NCBI GenBank assembly: GCA_021648125.1
Contig: JAKITK010000001.1
Span: forward strand, 62,001-126,000
Origin: Lysobacterales bacterium
GTDB lineage: Bacteria; Pseudomonadota; Gammaproteobacteria; Xanthomonadales; SZUA-36
Direction: 5' to 3'
Length of the DNA stretch: 64,000 bases
A program made the position numbers and the translations under genes. Shown piece after piece: positions 18,937 through 27,067 of this stretch. The notes beneath the pieces are model-generated. The model made no database searches and was not told the origin of the DNA. It saw only the letters and a program-made list of their open reading frames with translations. Position 1 is the stretch's first letter. Every line of letters begins with the position of its first letter.

Positions 18937-19932
18937 ATGCACACAATAACTGCAATTGCTCACCCAAACATTGCCCTAATTAAATACTGGGGGAAACGCG
19001 ATACTGTACGCAATTTACCCGCTACCCACTCGCTCTCAATTACCCTTAACACACTGGAAACTCATACCTGTGTGAATTTTTCTGCTGAGCTTAGCGCGGA
19101 TCAAGTATATTTAAACAAGGCACTGGCAGATGACGCTTTTAGTGCTCGCGTGGGTGCCTGCCTTGATGGATTTCGCACACTCGCAGGTGTACATACATTT
19201 GCCAGTGTACATACCAGCAATAATTTCCCCACAGCTGCCGGCTTAGCATCTTCCGCTTCCGGTTTTGCCGCCTTGCTAACGGCAGCCAATGCAGCGCTAG
19301 AATCCCCGCTGAATTTACGCCAACTGGCTATACTGGCCAGAGAGGCATCGGGATCAGCCGGGCGTTCCTTGTTTGGTGGTTATGTAATCCAACATCGTGG
19401 GCAACACAGCGATGGCAGCGACAGTTACGCCGAAGCACTTTTTCCTGCTAAACACTGGCCACTAGAAGTAGTCATTGCGATCACTTCCGAGAAGGAGAAA
19501 AACATCGGGTCCACTGAAGGTATGTTACACACAGCCGCAACGGCGCCCTACTGGCGGGCCTGGGTTGATCGTTCTGCGGCAGATATACAAGCCGCTACTG
19601 CCGCCATTAAACAGCGCGACTTTGCAGCGCTTGCAGAAGTTGCCGAAGCCTCTTGCCTGGCCATGCATGCGCTAATGCAATCGGCACGCCCGGGCTTGTT
19701 GTACTGGAATGCAGCCACTATAGAATTGATTCACAAAATCAGACAACTACGGGCGACCGGGCTCGCTGTGTTTTTCACCATTGATGCCGGCCCGCAAGTA
19801 AAAGCCGTATGCCTGCCCGAAGCGGCTGACAAGGTAGAGGCGGCACTAAAAGCTGTACCCGGTGTGCTGCGTACACTACGCTGCTTGCTTGGTGCTGGCG
19901 CGCGGATCAGCAACGATGCAAATACCGAGTAA
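18937..19932 (+). CDS. mvaD: Diphosphomevalonate decarboxylase
   Basis: ATP-dependent decarboxylation of mevalonate diphosphate to isopentenyl diphosphate. This GHMP-superfamily protein of 331 residues starts with the family hallmark AHPNIALIKYWGKRD, which binds the substrate diphosphate. It carries the phosphate loop FPTAAGLASSASGFAALL and the SGSAGRSLFGGYV segment. It is the first gene of a plus-strand mevalonate operon and overlaps the next gene by 17 nt. The mevalonate route is uncommon in gammaproteobacteria, which mostly use the MEP pathway, so this cluster is lineage-specific. Confidence 0.93.
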   Translation: MHTITAIAHPNIALIKYWGKRDTVRNLPATHSLSITLNTLETHTCVNFSAELSADQVYLNKALADDAFSARVGACLDGFRTLAGVHTFASVHTSNNFPTAAGLASSASGFAALLTAANAALESPLNLRQLAILAREASGSAGRSLFGGYVIQHRGQHSDGSDSYAEALFPAKHWPLEVVIAITSEKEKNIGSTEGMLHTAATAPYWRAWVDRSAADIQAATAAIKQRDFAALAEVAEASCLAMHALMQSARPGLLYWNAATIELIHKIRQLRATGLAVFFTIDAGPQVKAVCLPEAADKVEAALKAVPGVLRTLRCLLGAGARISNDANTE

Positions 19933-20935
19933 CTTCGCGCAATGCGCCAGTGCCCCCGGTAAAATGGTGCTGATTGGCGAGTATGCCGTCACCAAGGGCT
20001 TACCCGCTTTGAGCATGGCCGTTAATCAACGCGTTAGTGTGTGCCGCTCAAATGCCCCAAACCAGCAACATACCGTCTGCTCCAGCATGCTTGATGGTCA
20101 GCTCTTTAGTTTCGATAAAGGACCACTTAATTACCATTGGAAGCAACTGCCACCGACAGCAATTCAGGAGCTTGTTGAGCAGTTACCATGGCCACAGACT
20201 CGCAGCGATCTGAAGGGCATCAGCCTTGACCTCGATAGTAAGCAGCTTTTTTTGCATGATAGGGGTGAACACCAAAAAATCGGTATAGGCTCAAGTGCGG
20301 CCTTGATGCTCGCCGCTTGCCGAGTGCTCGAAGAAAGTGGTGAACATAGTGACCGCACGGGTAAATCACACTATCAACTGCAAAGCCAAACCGGTAGCGG
20401 CATCGACCTTGCAACTTCAATACACGGCGGGTTGATCTGTTTTCAAAAACTGCAAAATGTGAAACCATTGAGCCTACCGGCGAATTTTTACTGGCAGGCT
20501 GTTTGGACCGGTCAGAGTGCGAAAACACAAGATTTCTTGCAAGCCTTTAACCAGTGGCTTGAGACAAACCCTGCCCAGTGGAAGATACAACAAAACTCAG
20601 CTGCAAGCCTAATTGCAGAAGCCATTCGCGCTGTTGGCAGAAATGATGGCATCGCTTTAAGCGCCTGTATTCGGGCCTATGGCGAATGGATGCGGGACTT
20701 GGGAAACTGGATTCAGCAGCCGATATACACCTCCACTTTTGAAAAAATCCGGAAAATATCCCTGGCAACTGACTGTGCCTGGAAGCCTAGCGGCGCCGGC
20801 GGTGGAGATATTGGCATAATTTGTGCCACATCCCGCCACAATTTAACAGAAATAAGCCGCACAATCAGTGATGCAGGGTATAAAATACTTGATCTGGAAG
20901 TTGATATGGATGGATTAAAGGTATTTAAACAATGA
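19916..20935 (+). CDS. mvaK2: GHMP kinase, probable phosphomevalonate kinase
   Basis: Likely phosphorylates mevalonate 5-phosphate to the diphosphate. GHMP motifs are present: SAPGKMVLIGEYAVTKGLPAL at the N terminus (motif 1), KIGIGSSAALMLAA (the ATP phosphate loop) and KPSGAGGGDIGI near the C terminus (motif 3). The start is ATG 19916, inside the mvaD 3' end, giving 339 residues; the longer frame from 19862 is an overlap artefact. Assignment to phosphomevalonate rather than mevalonate kinase rests on the ERG8-like motif 1 and on the separate mevalonate kinase domain in the next gene. Confidence 0.82.
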   Translation: MQIPSNFAQCASAPGKMVLIGEYAVTKGLPALSMAVNQRVSVCRSNAPNQQHTVCSSMLDGQLFSFDKGPLNYHWKQLPPTAIQELVEQLPWPQTRSDLKGISLDLDSKQLFLHDRGEHQKIGIGSSAALMLAACRVLEESGEHSDRTGKSHYQLQSQTGSGIDLATSIHGGLICFQKLQNVKPLSLPANFYWQAVWTGQSAKTQDFLQAFNQWLETNPAQWKIQQNSAASLIAEAIRAVGRNDGIALSACIRAYGEWMRDLGNWIQQPIYTSTFEKIRKISLATDCAWKPSGAGGGDIGIICATSRHNLTEISRTISDAGYKILDLEVDMDGLKVFKQ

Positions 20936-20955
20936 GCTATCAAATGAGCTAACCA

Positions 20956-23292
20956 ATGAGCCTGTCTAAGATCCCAAAATTTTATAAACTCTCAGTAGCC
21001 GAACGGCTGCGGGAAGTGCACGAGCGTGGCTTACTTTCTAAAGAGGATTACCTCAGCCTGCTTAAAGGCGACCACCTGTTGGAGCCAGAAACCGCTGATA
21101 AGATGATAGAAAATGTCATCGGTGTAATGGGTATTCCCAATGGTATAGCGGTAAATTTCCTGATTAATGACAAAGAATATTTAATCCCTCTGGCGGTAGA
21201 AGAGCCCTCGATTGTTGCAGCCTTAAGCTCTGCTGCCAAAACAGTGCATGCAGCCGGTGGATTCCAAGCCGAATCGAGCGAGTCACTTTTAATTGGTCAA
21301 GTACAACTGATTGATGTCCCCAATCATGCCAAAGCCCGGGCTGCCATTATCCAAAATGAAATGGAAGTGTTGAATTTGGCGAATTCATTACATCCTAACC
21401 TGGTCGCCCGCGGCGGTGGTGCACGCGAGCTTGAAGTTCGTACCATACCCTCCTCTGGTGATGCAGGCGATATGCTAGTCATCCATATCATCGTAGACAC
21501 CTGTGATGCTATGGGTGCTAACTTGGTCAATACCATGTGTGAGGGTATTGCCCCTCTGCTTGAAAAAATTACCAACGGCAAGAGTTTCCTACGCATACTT
21601 TCAAACCTTACCGATCGTGCATTGGTGCGTGCATGGACCCGAATCCCGGTTGATCTACTGGCGGGTAAAGGAATGAATGGTGATCTCGATGGTGAACAAG
21701 TACGCGATGGCATTATCATCGCCAGCGATTTCGCCCTAGCCGACCCCTACCGAGCAGTAACTCACAACAAAGGCGTGATGAATGGCATCGATGCGGTAGC
21801 ACTGGCAACCGGCAATGACTGGCGTGCTATCGAAGCAGCCGCTCATGCCTGGGCATCCCGTGGCGGCCAATACACTGCCTTAACCCGCTGGAGCAAGGGC
21901 GAGGATGGTTCGTTGATGGGTTTTATCGAAATCCCCTTAAAAGTCGGTATTGTTGGTGGTCCCTTACAATCGAATAAAACGGTCGGTGTCAACCACCGTA
22001 TTATGAAGATCAAGTCAGCCCAGGAATTGGCGAGAATAATGGCGGCGGTAGGCCTGGCACAAAACTTTTCAGCACTGCGCGCATTGGCCACCGATGGCAT
22101 ACAAAAAGGTCATATGACCCTGCACGCCCGCAGTGTAGTGATGGCCGCTGGTGCTGGCACTGGAATATTTGATACTGTGGTGGATCGGTTAATTGAAGAT
22201 GGGCAAATAAAAATCTGGCGGGCCCGGGAAATCATAGAAGAAATTAACAAAGACACGCGACCACTGCGTGCCGTTAGCACTGAGCAAGCCAATACCAATG
22301 AGGACTCGGAACATTGCTCAGCCGGACATGGCAAGATCATCCTTTTAGGCGAGCATGCGGTGGTTTATGGCCGGCACGCGATTGCAGCACCCGTACCAAT
22401 GGCGGCAAGGGCAAGCATTCATCCATCCGCGCGGGGTGAAATCGAATTTATAGTGCCCCGCTGGGGTATCGAATACACCCTTAACCGTGACCCGTTAAAG
22501 CGGACATCTTTTGAGCGACCACTGGGTACAATGTTGGAAAAATTTGGCTTGCTGGATGAGGCGATTCGGATTGAAGTCTTCCCCAGTGTTCCCAGAGCGA
22601 TGGGCTTGGGGGGTTCCGCAGCAGTTGCGGTTGCTATGGTAAGAGCCCTCGATAAATACTTTAATTTACACATGGCTGATGCCGAAATTAACAGCTTCGC
22701 CTTTGAGTTTGAAAAAGTAGCCCACAGCAAGCCCTCTGGCATCGATAATACTGTGGCTACCTATGGCAAGTTGATGATGTACACCCCGGCCAAGACATTG
22801 TCTAAAACATCGGATAAAACAACGGATAAAACAACGGGCAAAACATTGGCTGAGGCTGCCACCATCGATACTTTGACCCCCGGCTGTTCAATTCCAATAG
22901 TCATAGGAATCTCCGGGATAGAGAGTTTAACCGCAGGTATGGTTACCCAGGTGCGCAAAGGTTGGCAGCAAAACCCCGACCTCTACAACCGGGTTTTTAA
23001 TGAAATCGACCAACTCACTTTAAGCGCTAGGGAAGCCATCATTAATGCTGATTTAAGCAGCCTCGGCAACTTAATGAATTTCTGTCAAGGTCAGTTAAAT
23101 GCCCTACAGACATCCAGCTGGGAGCTTGAAGAAATGATTCAAATCAGCCGGCGTCACGGCGCACTTGGGGCTAAATTAACGGGTGCTGGCGGCGGTGGTT
23201 CAATTATTGCCCTATGCCCGGAGAACCGCCATCAGGTGGTACATGCACTCCAGGAAAGTGGCTACCAAGCCATGGAGGTCGATATTGGCTAA
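20956..23292 (+). CDS. mvaA-mvk: Fused class II HMG-CoA reductase :: mevalonate kinase
   Basis: A single 778-residue chain with two successive mevalonate-pathway enzymes. Residues 1 to about 435 form a class II (bacterial) HMG-CoA reductase: ENVIG (52-56), catalytic Glu83 in VEEPS, Lys272 in HNKGVMNG, Asp288 in TGNDWR and His386 in KGHMTLH all fall where the family's catalytic set is expected. Residues from about 454 to 778 form a mevalonate kinase: AGHGKIILLGEHAVVYG (456-472), VPRAMGLGGSAAV (544-556), SGIDN with catalytic Asp596, and LTGAGGGGS near the end. No stop or frameshift separates them, and the linker is about 20 polar residues. A KTx-type repeat insert lies at about 612-630 inside the kinase half. 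Together they convert HMG-CoA to phosphomevalonate. Three ATGAGC copies precede the chosen start. Confidence 0.93.
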   Translation: MSLSKIPKFYKLSVAERLREVHERGLLSKEDYLSLLKGDHLLEPETADKMIENVIGVMGIPNGIAVNFLINDKEYLIPLAVEEPSIVAALSSAAKTVHAAGGFQAESSESLLIGQVQLIDVPNHAKARAAIIQNEMEVLNLANSLHPNLVARGGGARELEVRTIPSSGDAGDMLVIHIIVDTCDAMGANLVNTMCEGIAPLLEKITNGKSFLRILSNLTDRALVRAWTRIPVDLLAGKGMNGDLDGEQVRDGIIIASDFALADPYRAVTHNKGVMNGIDAVALATGNDWRAIEAAAHAWASRGGQYTALTRWSKGEDGSLMGFIEIPLKVGIVGGPLQSNKTVGVNHRIMKIKSAQELARIMAAVGLAQNFSALRALATDGIQKGHMTLHARSVVMAAGAGTGIFDTVVDRLIEDGQIKIWRAREIIEEINKDTRPLRAVSTEQANTNEDSEHCSAGHGKIILLGEHAVVYGRHAIAAPVPMAARASIHPSARGEIEFIVPRWGIEYTLNRDPLKRTSFERPLGTMLEKFGLLDEAIRIEVFPSVPRAMGLGGSAAVAVAMVRALDKYFNLHMADAEINSFAFEFEKVAHSKPSGIDNTVATYGKLMMYTPAKTLSKTSDKTTDKTTGKTLAEAATIDTLTPGCSIPIVIGISGIESLTAGMVTQVRKGWQQNPDLYNRVFNEIDQLTLSAREAIINADLSSLGNLMNFCQGQLNALQTSSWELEEMIQISRRHGALGAKLTGAGGGGSIIALCPENRHQVVHALQESGYQAMEVDIG
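22792..22851 (+). repeat. Five tandem 12-bp repeats within the mevalonate kinase domain
   Basis: Five imperfect 12-nt units, each beginning AA(A/G)ACA and ending in T or C (22792, 22804, 22816, 22828, 22840), encode a run rich in Lys, Thr, Ser and Asp. The period is a multiple of three, so copy number can change without breaking the frame. The insert lies about 16 residues after the GIDN catalytic motif, probably in a surface loop. Confidence 0.85.
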
Positions 23293-23878
23293 GCCATCTG
23301 CCGCCATTGTTTCTTTTAATGATGAATCCCTGATTCTGGTGAACAGCAATGATGAAATTTTAGGCTATGCCTCTAAAGATGAGGCCCATAACGGTGCTGG
23401 TTTACTGCACCGAGCTTTTTCCTTGTTTATTTTTAACGCCCGGGGCGAATTGTTATTACAGCAACGGGCACAAAAAAAACGCCTTTGGGGCGGCTACTGG
23501 TCAAACAGTGTCTGTAGCCACCCGCGGCAAGGCGAAGATATTGAAACAGCTACCCGGCGCCGTTTGCACGAAGAGCTTGGCCTTAGCTGCCCTTTGCAAT
23601 ATCTATATAAATTTGAATACCAGGCTGCATTCTCAGGTCAGGGTGCCGAAAACGAACTTTGTTCGGTTTTTATTGGCTATAATAACAGCAACGATGATCA
23701 GGCAATTCGGGTTAATCCAAACGAAATTTCCGCATGGCGTTGGATCAGTGAAGAGCAACTGAAGCTGGAATTAGAACAACACCCTGAAAAATTTACCCCC
23801 TGGTTTATTATGGAGTGGAAAACGCTCAAGCAAGACTGGGACACAAGCATTCAGCAAATAATCGAATCAAGGAAATAA
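23285..23878 (+). CDS. idi: Isopentenyl-diphosphate delta-isomerase, type 1
   Basis: Interconverts IPP and DMAPP. It is a Nudix-fold enzyme with the metal- and substrate-binding GYWSNSVCSHPRQGED segment, containing the catalytic cysteine, and the Nudix-like helix TATRRRLHEELGL. The frame extends upstream, but the ribosome site GGAGG (23274-23278) lies 6 nt before a TTG at 23285, and the protein then begins LAKPSAAIVSF with 197 residues, close to the usual size. This start overlaps the fusion gene's stop by 8 nt, implying coupled translation. The enzyme is required when all IPP comes from mevalonate, because that route makes no DMAPP directly. Confidence 0.92.
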   Translation: MAKPSAAIVSFNDESLILVNSNDEILGYASKDEAHNGAGLLHRAFSLFIFNARGELLLQQRAQKKRLWGGYWSNSVCSHPRQGEDIETATRRRLHEELGLSCPLQYLYKFEYQAAFSGQGAENELCSVFIGYNNSNDDQAIRVNPNEISAWRWISEEQLKLELEQHPEKFTPWFIMEWKTLKQDWDTSIQQIIESRK

Positions 23879-23881
23879 ACA

Positions 23882-24712
23882 ATGGAAAAGATCAAAAGCT
23901 TTTTTAATGAGCTATTTCAAAATCAAGCAGTTCACGATACTGGACTGCAACTAGCAGCGGCACTTGCCTACCTCGTCATTGGCCACTTTGTAGCTAAATT
24001 CATTGCCCGCATGGTGAGTAAATTATTGCGGCGTAAAAATACCGCTGACCTACTGGTAGATTTCATCAGTAAAGTGGTTTATGTAGCTGCCTTTTCCGTA
24101 CCCTTAATGGCAGCTTTGGAAGTTACCGGCTTGAATGTAACCACGGTAATGGCTATCCTCGGTGCCATGGGCCTTGCCATCGGTCTGGCCTTAAAAGACT
24201 CTTTGTCTAATTTTGCTGCCGGCGTAATTATTTCTATACTGGGCCCCTTCCGTACCGGAGATTTTGTTGAAGTAGCCGATCTCAGTGGTACAGTAACTGA
24301 TGTATCCCTATTTTCCACCATACTGACAACCACCGATAATAAACTGGTCACCATCCCCAATAACTCGATTATCAGCAACCCAATCACCAATTTTACCGCT
24401 AAAAATACCCGCCGGATCGATATGACTATCGGTATTAGCTATAACGATGACCTTAAAGTTGCTCGGGATATTTTGACCCGGGTAATGAATGCAAACTCAA
24501 GGGTTCTGAAAGATCCGGCTGCTACTGTTGTGCTGATGGACCTTGCCGATAGCAGTATCAATTTTGCTTGCCGGCCCTGGGTTAACAAAGAAGATTACTG
24601 GGGTGTCAGAGATGAGCTGCTGGAAGCCTTCAAAAGCGAACTGGAAGCCGCCGGTTGTTCATTCCCTTATCCACAACAAGATGTACATATGCATACAGTC
24701 AGCAGTGGCTAA
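23882..24712 (+). CDS. Small-conductance mechanosensitive channel (MscS family)
   Basis: Inner-membrane channel that opens under osmotic downshock. The 276-residue protein has an N-terminal membrane helix (about 22-45), further hydrophobic segments (about 62-85) and the pore helix with the glycine/alanine pattern GAMGLAIGLALKDSLSNFAAG near residue 100. A beta domain (GDFVEVADLSGTV, TIPNNSIISNPITNF) and a cytoplasmic domain follow. It has the size and order of E. coli MscS. It follows idi by 3 nt with AAGGAAAT upstream, so it is co-transcribed with the mevalonate genes although no functional link is evident. Confidence 0.9.
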   Translation: MEKIKSFFNELFQNQAVHDTGLQLAAALAYLVIGHFVAKFIARMVSKLLRRKNTADLLVDFISKVVYVAAFSVPLMAALEVTGLNVTTVMAILGAMGLAIGLALKDSLSNFAAGVIISILGPFRTGDFVEVADLSGTVTDVSLFSTILTTTDNKLVTIPNNSIISNPITNFTAKNTRRIDMTIGISYNDDLKVARDILTRVMNANSRVLKDPAATVVLMDLADSSINFACRPWVNKEDYWGVRDELLEAFKSELEAAGCSFPYPQQDVHMHTVSSG

Positions 24713-24725
24713 ACTCGAAGCAGCA

Positions 24726-24754
24726 AGCTAGGACTTTTATAGCTCTAGCTTTTA
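24726..24754 (+). terminator. Probable terminator after mscS
   Basis: AGCTAG at 24726-24731 pairs with CTAGCT at 24745-24750, followed by TTTT. An outer pair CAGCAAG/CTTGCTG surrounds it and runs into the end of the convergent gene. Confidence 0.45.
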
Positions 24755-25147
24755 GGACTTGCTGTATTTAGCAAGCTTTTTGTGGTTATCCTTAACTCGC
24801 TGAATACAGGCCTGAAGCGCGTCTTCACGCATTCCGAACAACTGAACTTTCGGGTTGATCATACGGTGTGACCGCCCCAACTCGCGTTGCTCGGTGTTAC
24901 TAACCACTACAGCATAGAGTAGTATTTCTTCAATATCCGAAAGTACAATCATGGATTCTAGCGTATGGCTATAACTTTCATGCCGATGGGCTAGTACGCA
25001 GAAGTATTTGGGCATGGCGGCTTTAACTAAGCCAAAAGCTTTGGCTATATGCTCGCCTTTGAGCTCAACTCCAGCACTCACCGACACTTCAACCACACCA
25101 TCAGCTACGATCTTCCAATCGAAATAACCTAATTTAGAATCCCGCAT
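24752..25147 (-). CDS. Uncharacterised 131-residue protein, STAS-like pattern
   Basis: I do not recognise a named family. The protein is soluble, without signal peptide or membrane segment. The order of strands and helices (WKIVADGVVEVSVSA, HIAKAFGLVKAAM, KYFCVLAHRHES, MIVLSDIEEILLYAVVVS, LFGMREDALQACI) resembles SpoIIAA/STAS-like small domains, which is an inference from pattern only. It is convergent with mscS and upstream-isolated, with its own start at 25147. Confidence 0.55.
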   Translation of the reverse strand: MRDSKLGYFDWKIVADGVVEVSVSAGVELKGEHIAKAFGLVKAAMPKYFCVLAHRHESYSHTLESMIVLSDIEEILLYAVVVSNTEQRELGRSHRMINPKVQLFGMREDALQACIQRVKDNHKKLAKYSKS

Positions 25148-25268
25148 TTAATTGATATTCCAGTTATAGTTGTTAGTAAATCCGTAGTTAATAATATAAC
25201 TTAAAATTCCTGCTTAGTCCAAACACCAGCGAGTACTACTGGAAAATGCTTGCATATCTTGTCAATCA

Positions 25269-25814
25269 TCACCGTTCACGACTGCGCCAGCGAATGCCAA
25301 GCTCTGTGCTATAACCAACTGAACGGGAGATGATTTGACCGGCCTCATTAAGTACATAGTAGGTGGGAAAGGCTTGGATTTTCCAGTCGATCATTTGTTG
25401 ACTACCACCCAGCAATACTGGCATTTGCAACTCGTGTTTATCAACAAACGCCCAGATCTCACTTTCCTGCTGATACTCTACACCCAATGCTAGAATAACC
25501 AAATCCGGATCGCGCTTTGCTGCCACATCAACCAAATTATGCATGCTTAAAGAGCAAATTTTGCACCAGGGGGCGAAAAAATACACCACCACCCGTTTAC
25601 CACGAAAGTCTTCAAGATTAACAATATTACCCTGACGATCAGGCAGGCTAAACACTGGTGCTGTCTGCTCTGAACCCGGCGGCAATAAGTCGCGCGCCTG
25701 CCACATACCAATAGCCAGAAATACCGAAATAATCAGCACTGCATCAAATACCAGCGCAAGCCAGTAGTTATTGCGAAAGCGTCGCCACAAGGTTAATCGC
25801 TGTTTGTTTTCCAT
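25269..25814 (-). CDS. Membrane-anchored thioredoxin-fold protein (TlpA/ResA-like)
   Basis: Thiol-disulfide oxidoreductase facing the periplasm. One hydrophobic anchor (about residues 18-38) is followed by a redoxin domain whose active site is FFAPWCKICSLSM (Cys84 and Cys87). The CKIC dipeptide is not the usual CGPC or CEPC of TlpA-like proteins. FPTYYVLNEAGQI supplies the cis-proline region. Length is 181 residues. It is separate from the ccm operon, which has its own CcmG at 49864, so its partner proteins are unknown. Confidence 0.83.
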   Translation of the reverse strand: MENKQRLTLWRRFRNNYWLALVFDAVLIISVFLAIGMWQARDLLPPGSEQTAPVFSLPDRQGNIVNLEDFRGKRVVVYFFAPWCKICSLSMHNLVDVAAKRDPDLVILALGVEYQQESEIWAFVDKHELQMPVLLGGSQQMIDWKIQAFPTYYVLNEAGQIISRSVGYSTELGIRWRSRER

Positions 25815-25861
25815 CCTAAAATTGTCCCGAAAGTATTTTCCAAAATCACTTTACTATATAT

Positions 25862-26230
25862 TTACCTTTCAAAAAACCCAGACCAAAGCTGTTCATCAAT
25901 CACAGCATCAGCCTGATATAAATTCAGATTCAGCCGGCCTTTAATAAAAACCACGCCTTCAGAGCACAACAATTCATATTGTCGAATATACTCTGCTGAA
26001 TCCTTGGGAAAGGATATTTTCCCTTGTGAGTTAATCACCCGCTGCCAAGGCAACTGCATTTTAGGTGGTGCCTTGCGCAAGGCGCTGCTCACCATTCGGG
26101 CAGCTCTGCCAAGACCTGCCCTATCAGCAACTTGCGCATAAGTCATTACCCGTCCTCGCGGTATAGCAGCAACCACAGCCCACACCGCGTGTTGGGCTGG
26201 GGTGGCGTTGGCGGCTTCAGGTGAATTCAT
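25862..26230 (-). CDS. Alkyltransferase-like protein (ATL), MGMT-family DNA-binding domain
   Basis: Small protein (122 residues) with the C-terminal DNA-binding fold of O6-methylguanine methyltransferases: GRVMTYAQVADRAGLGRAARMVSSALRKAP. The active-site Pro-Cys-His-Arg is replaced by PWQRV (61-65), so it cannot accept an alkyl group. Proteins with tryptophan at this place bind O6-alkylguanine and flag it for nucleotide excision repair. It lies 12 nt after trmJ on the same strand. Confidence 0.88.
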   Translation of the reverse strand: MNSPEAANATPAQHAVWAVVAAIPRGRVMTYAQVADRAGLGRAARMVSSALRKAPPKMQLPWQRVINSQGKISFPKDSAEYIRQYELLCSEGVVFIKGRLNLNLYQADAVIDEQLWSGFFER

Positions 26231-26242
26231 CGACGAAAGGCT

Positions 26243-27013
26243 TTACTCATCGACTACCGGGGTCTGCTCCGGCTTTATAAAGTCTGTGGCGCAGGCTCGC
26301 TGACTGGCAGCCAAAATTCCACGCAATATATTGATTTCATTTTGATCAGGACGGGCTCGTGAATACAATCTACGCAAACGCGCCATCAACATTTTAGGCT
26401 GTGCTGGATTAAGAAAGCGGGTGTCGGTAAGGGCCTGTTCCAAGTGTTCAAAAAAGCGTTCCATCTGGCTAGCATCAACTGGTGAATAATCCAACGGCGC
26501 TTTAGTTAAGCCTGCCTCCCCCAACGCCGCTACGCGTAACTCATAACTCACAACCTGAACTGCCTGAGAAAGATTCAAAGAACTGAAACCAGGGTTGCTG
26601 GGAATGTTTAGTAAATAGTGACAACGCTGCATTTCTTCATTCAGTAAGCCGTGCCGCTCGCGCCCAAACAAAATAGCTACCTCATGTTGGCTGGCTTCAA
26701 TTACAGCCCTTTCTGCAGCAGCACGAACATCCATCTGCGGCATTGACAGCGTACGCAAGCGGGCACTTGTGCCCAATATCAATGGTACACCCTCAAGTGC
26801 ACTCTCAAGGCTGTCGTGGACCACTGCATTATGCAATATATCGTCCGCACCGGAGGCCATGGCGGTGGCCTGGGCATCAGGAAACTTCAGCGGAGTAACA
26901 AGGTGTAGCTCACTTAAGCCCATTACCTTCATGGCTCTAGCAACCGAACCAATATTGCCCGGATGGGTAGTGTTAATTAGGATGATACGAATATTATTCA
27001 ATAGTTGAGTCAT
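26243..27013 (-). CDS. trmJ: tRNA (cytidine/uridine-2'-O-)-methyltransferase TrmJ
   Basis: SPOUT-class methyltransferase that modifies the ribose at position 32 of several tRNAs. The N-terminal IRIILINTTHPGNIGSVARAMKVMGL is the TrmH-like RNA-binding start, and VAILFGRERHGL followed by LNIPSNPGFSSLNLSQAVQVV forms the knotted SAM site. A C-terminal helical extension typical of TrmJ completes 256 residues. Divergent from suhB with almost no gap, the common gammaproteobacterial pairing. Confidence 0.93.
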   Translation of the reverse strand: MTQLLNNIRIILINTTHPGNIGSVARAMKVMGLSELHLVTPLKFPDAQATAMASGADDILHNAVVHDSLESALEGVPLILGTSARLRTLSMPQMDVRAAAERAVIEASQHEVAILFGRERHGLLNEEMQRCHYLLNIPSNPGFSSLNLSQAVQVVSYELRVAALGEAGLTKAPLDYSPVDASQMERFFEHLEQALTDTRFLNPAQPKMLMARLRRLYSRARPDQNEINILRGILAASQRACATDFIKPEQTPVVDE

Positions 27014-27067
27014 ACTTTGCTCATGTCTGATCTGTTATACTGCGCGGCTAAACATGGACTAGATATT

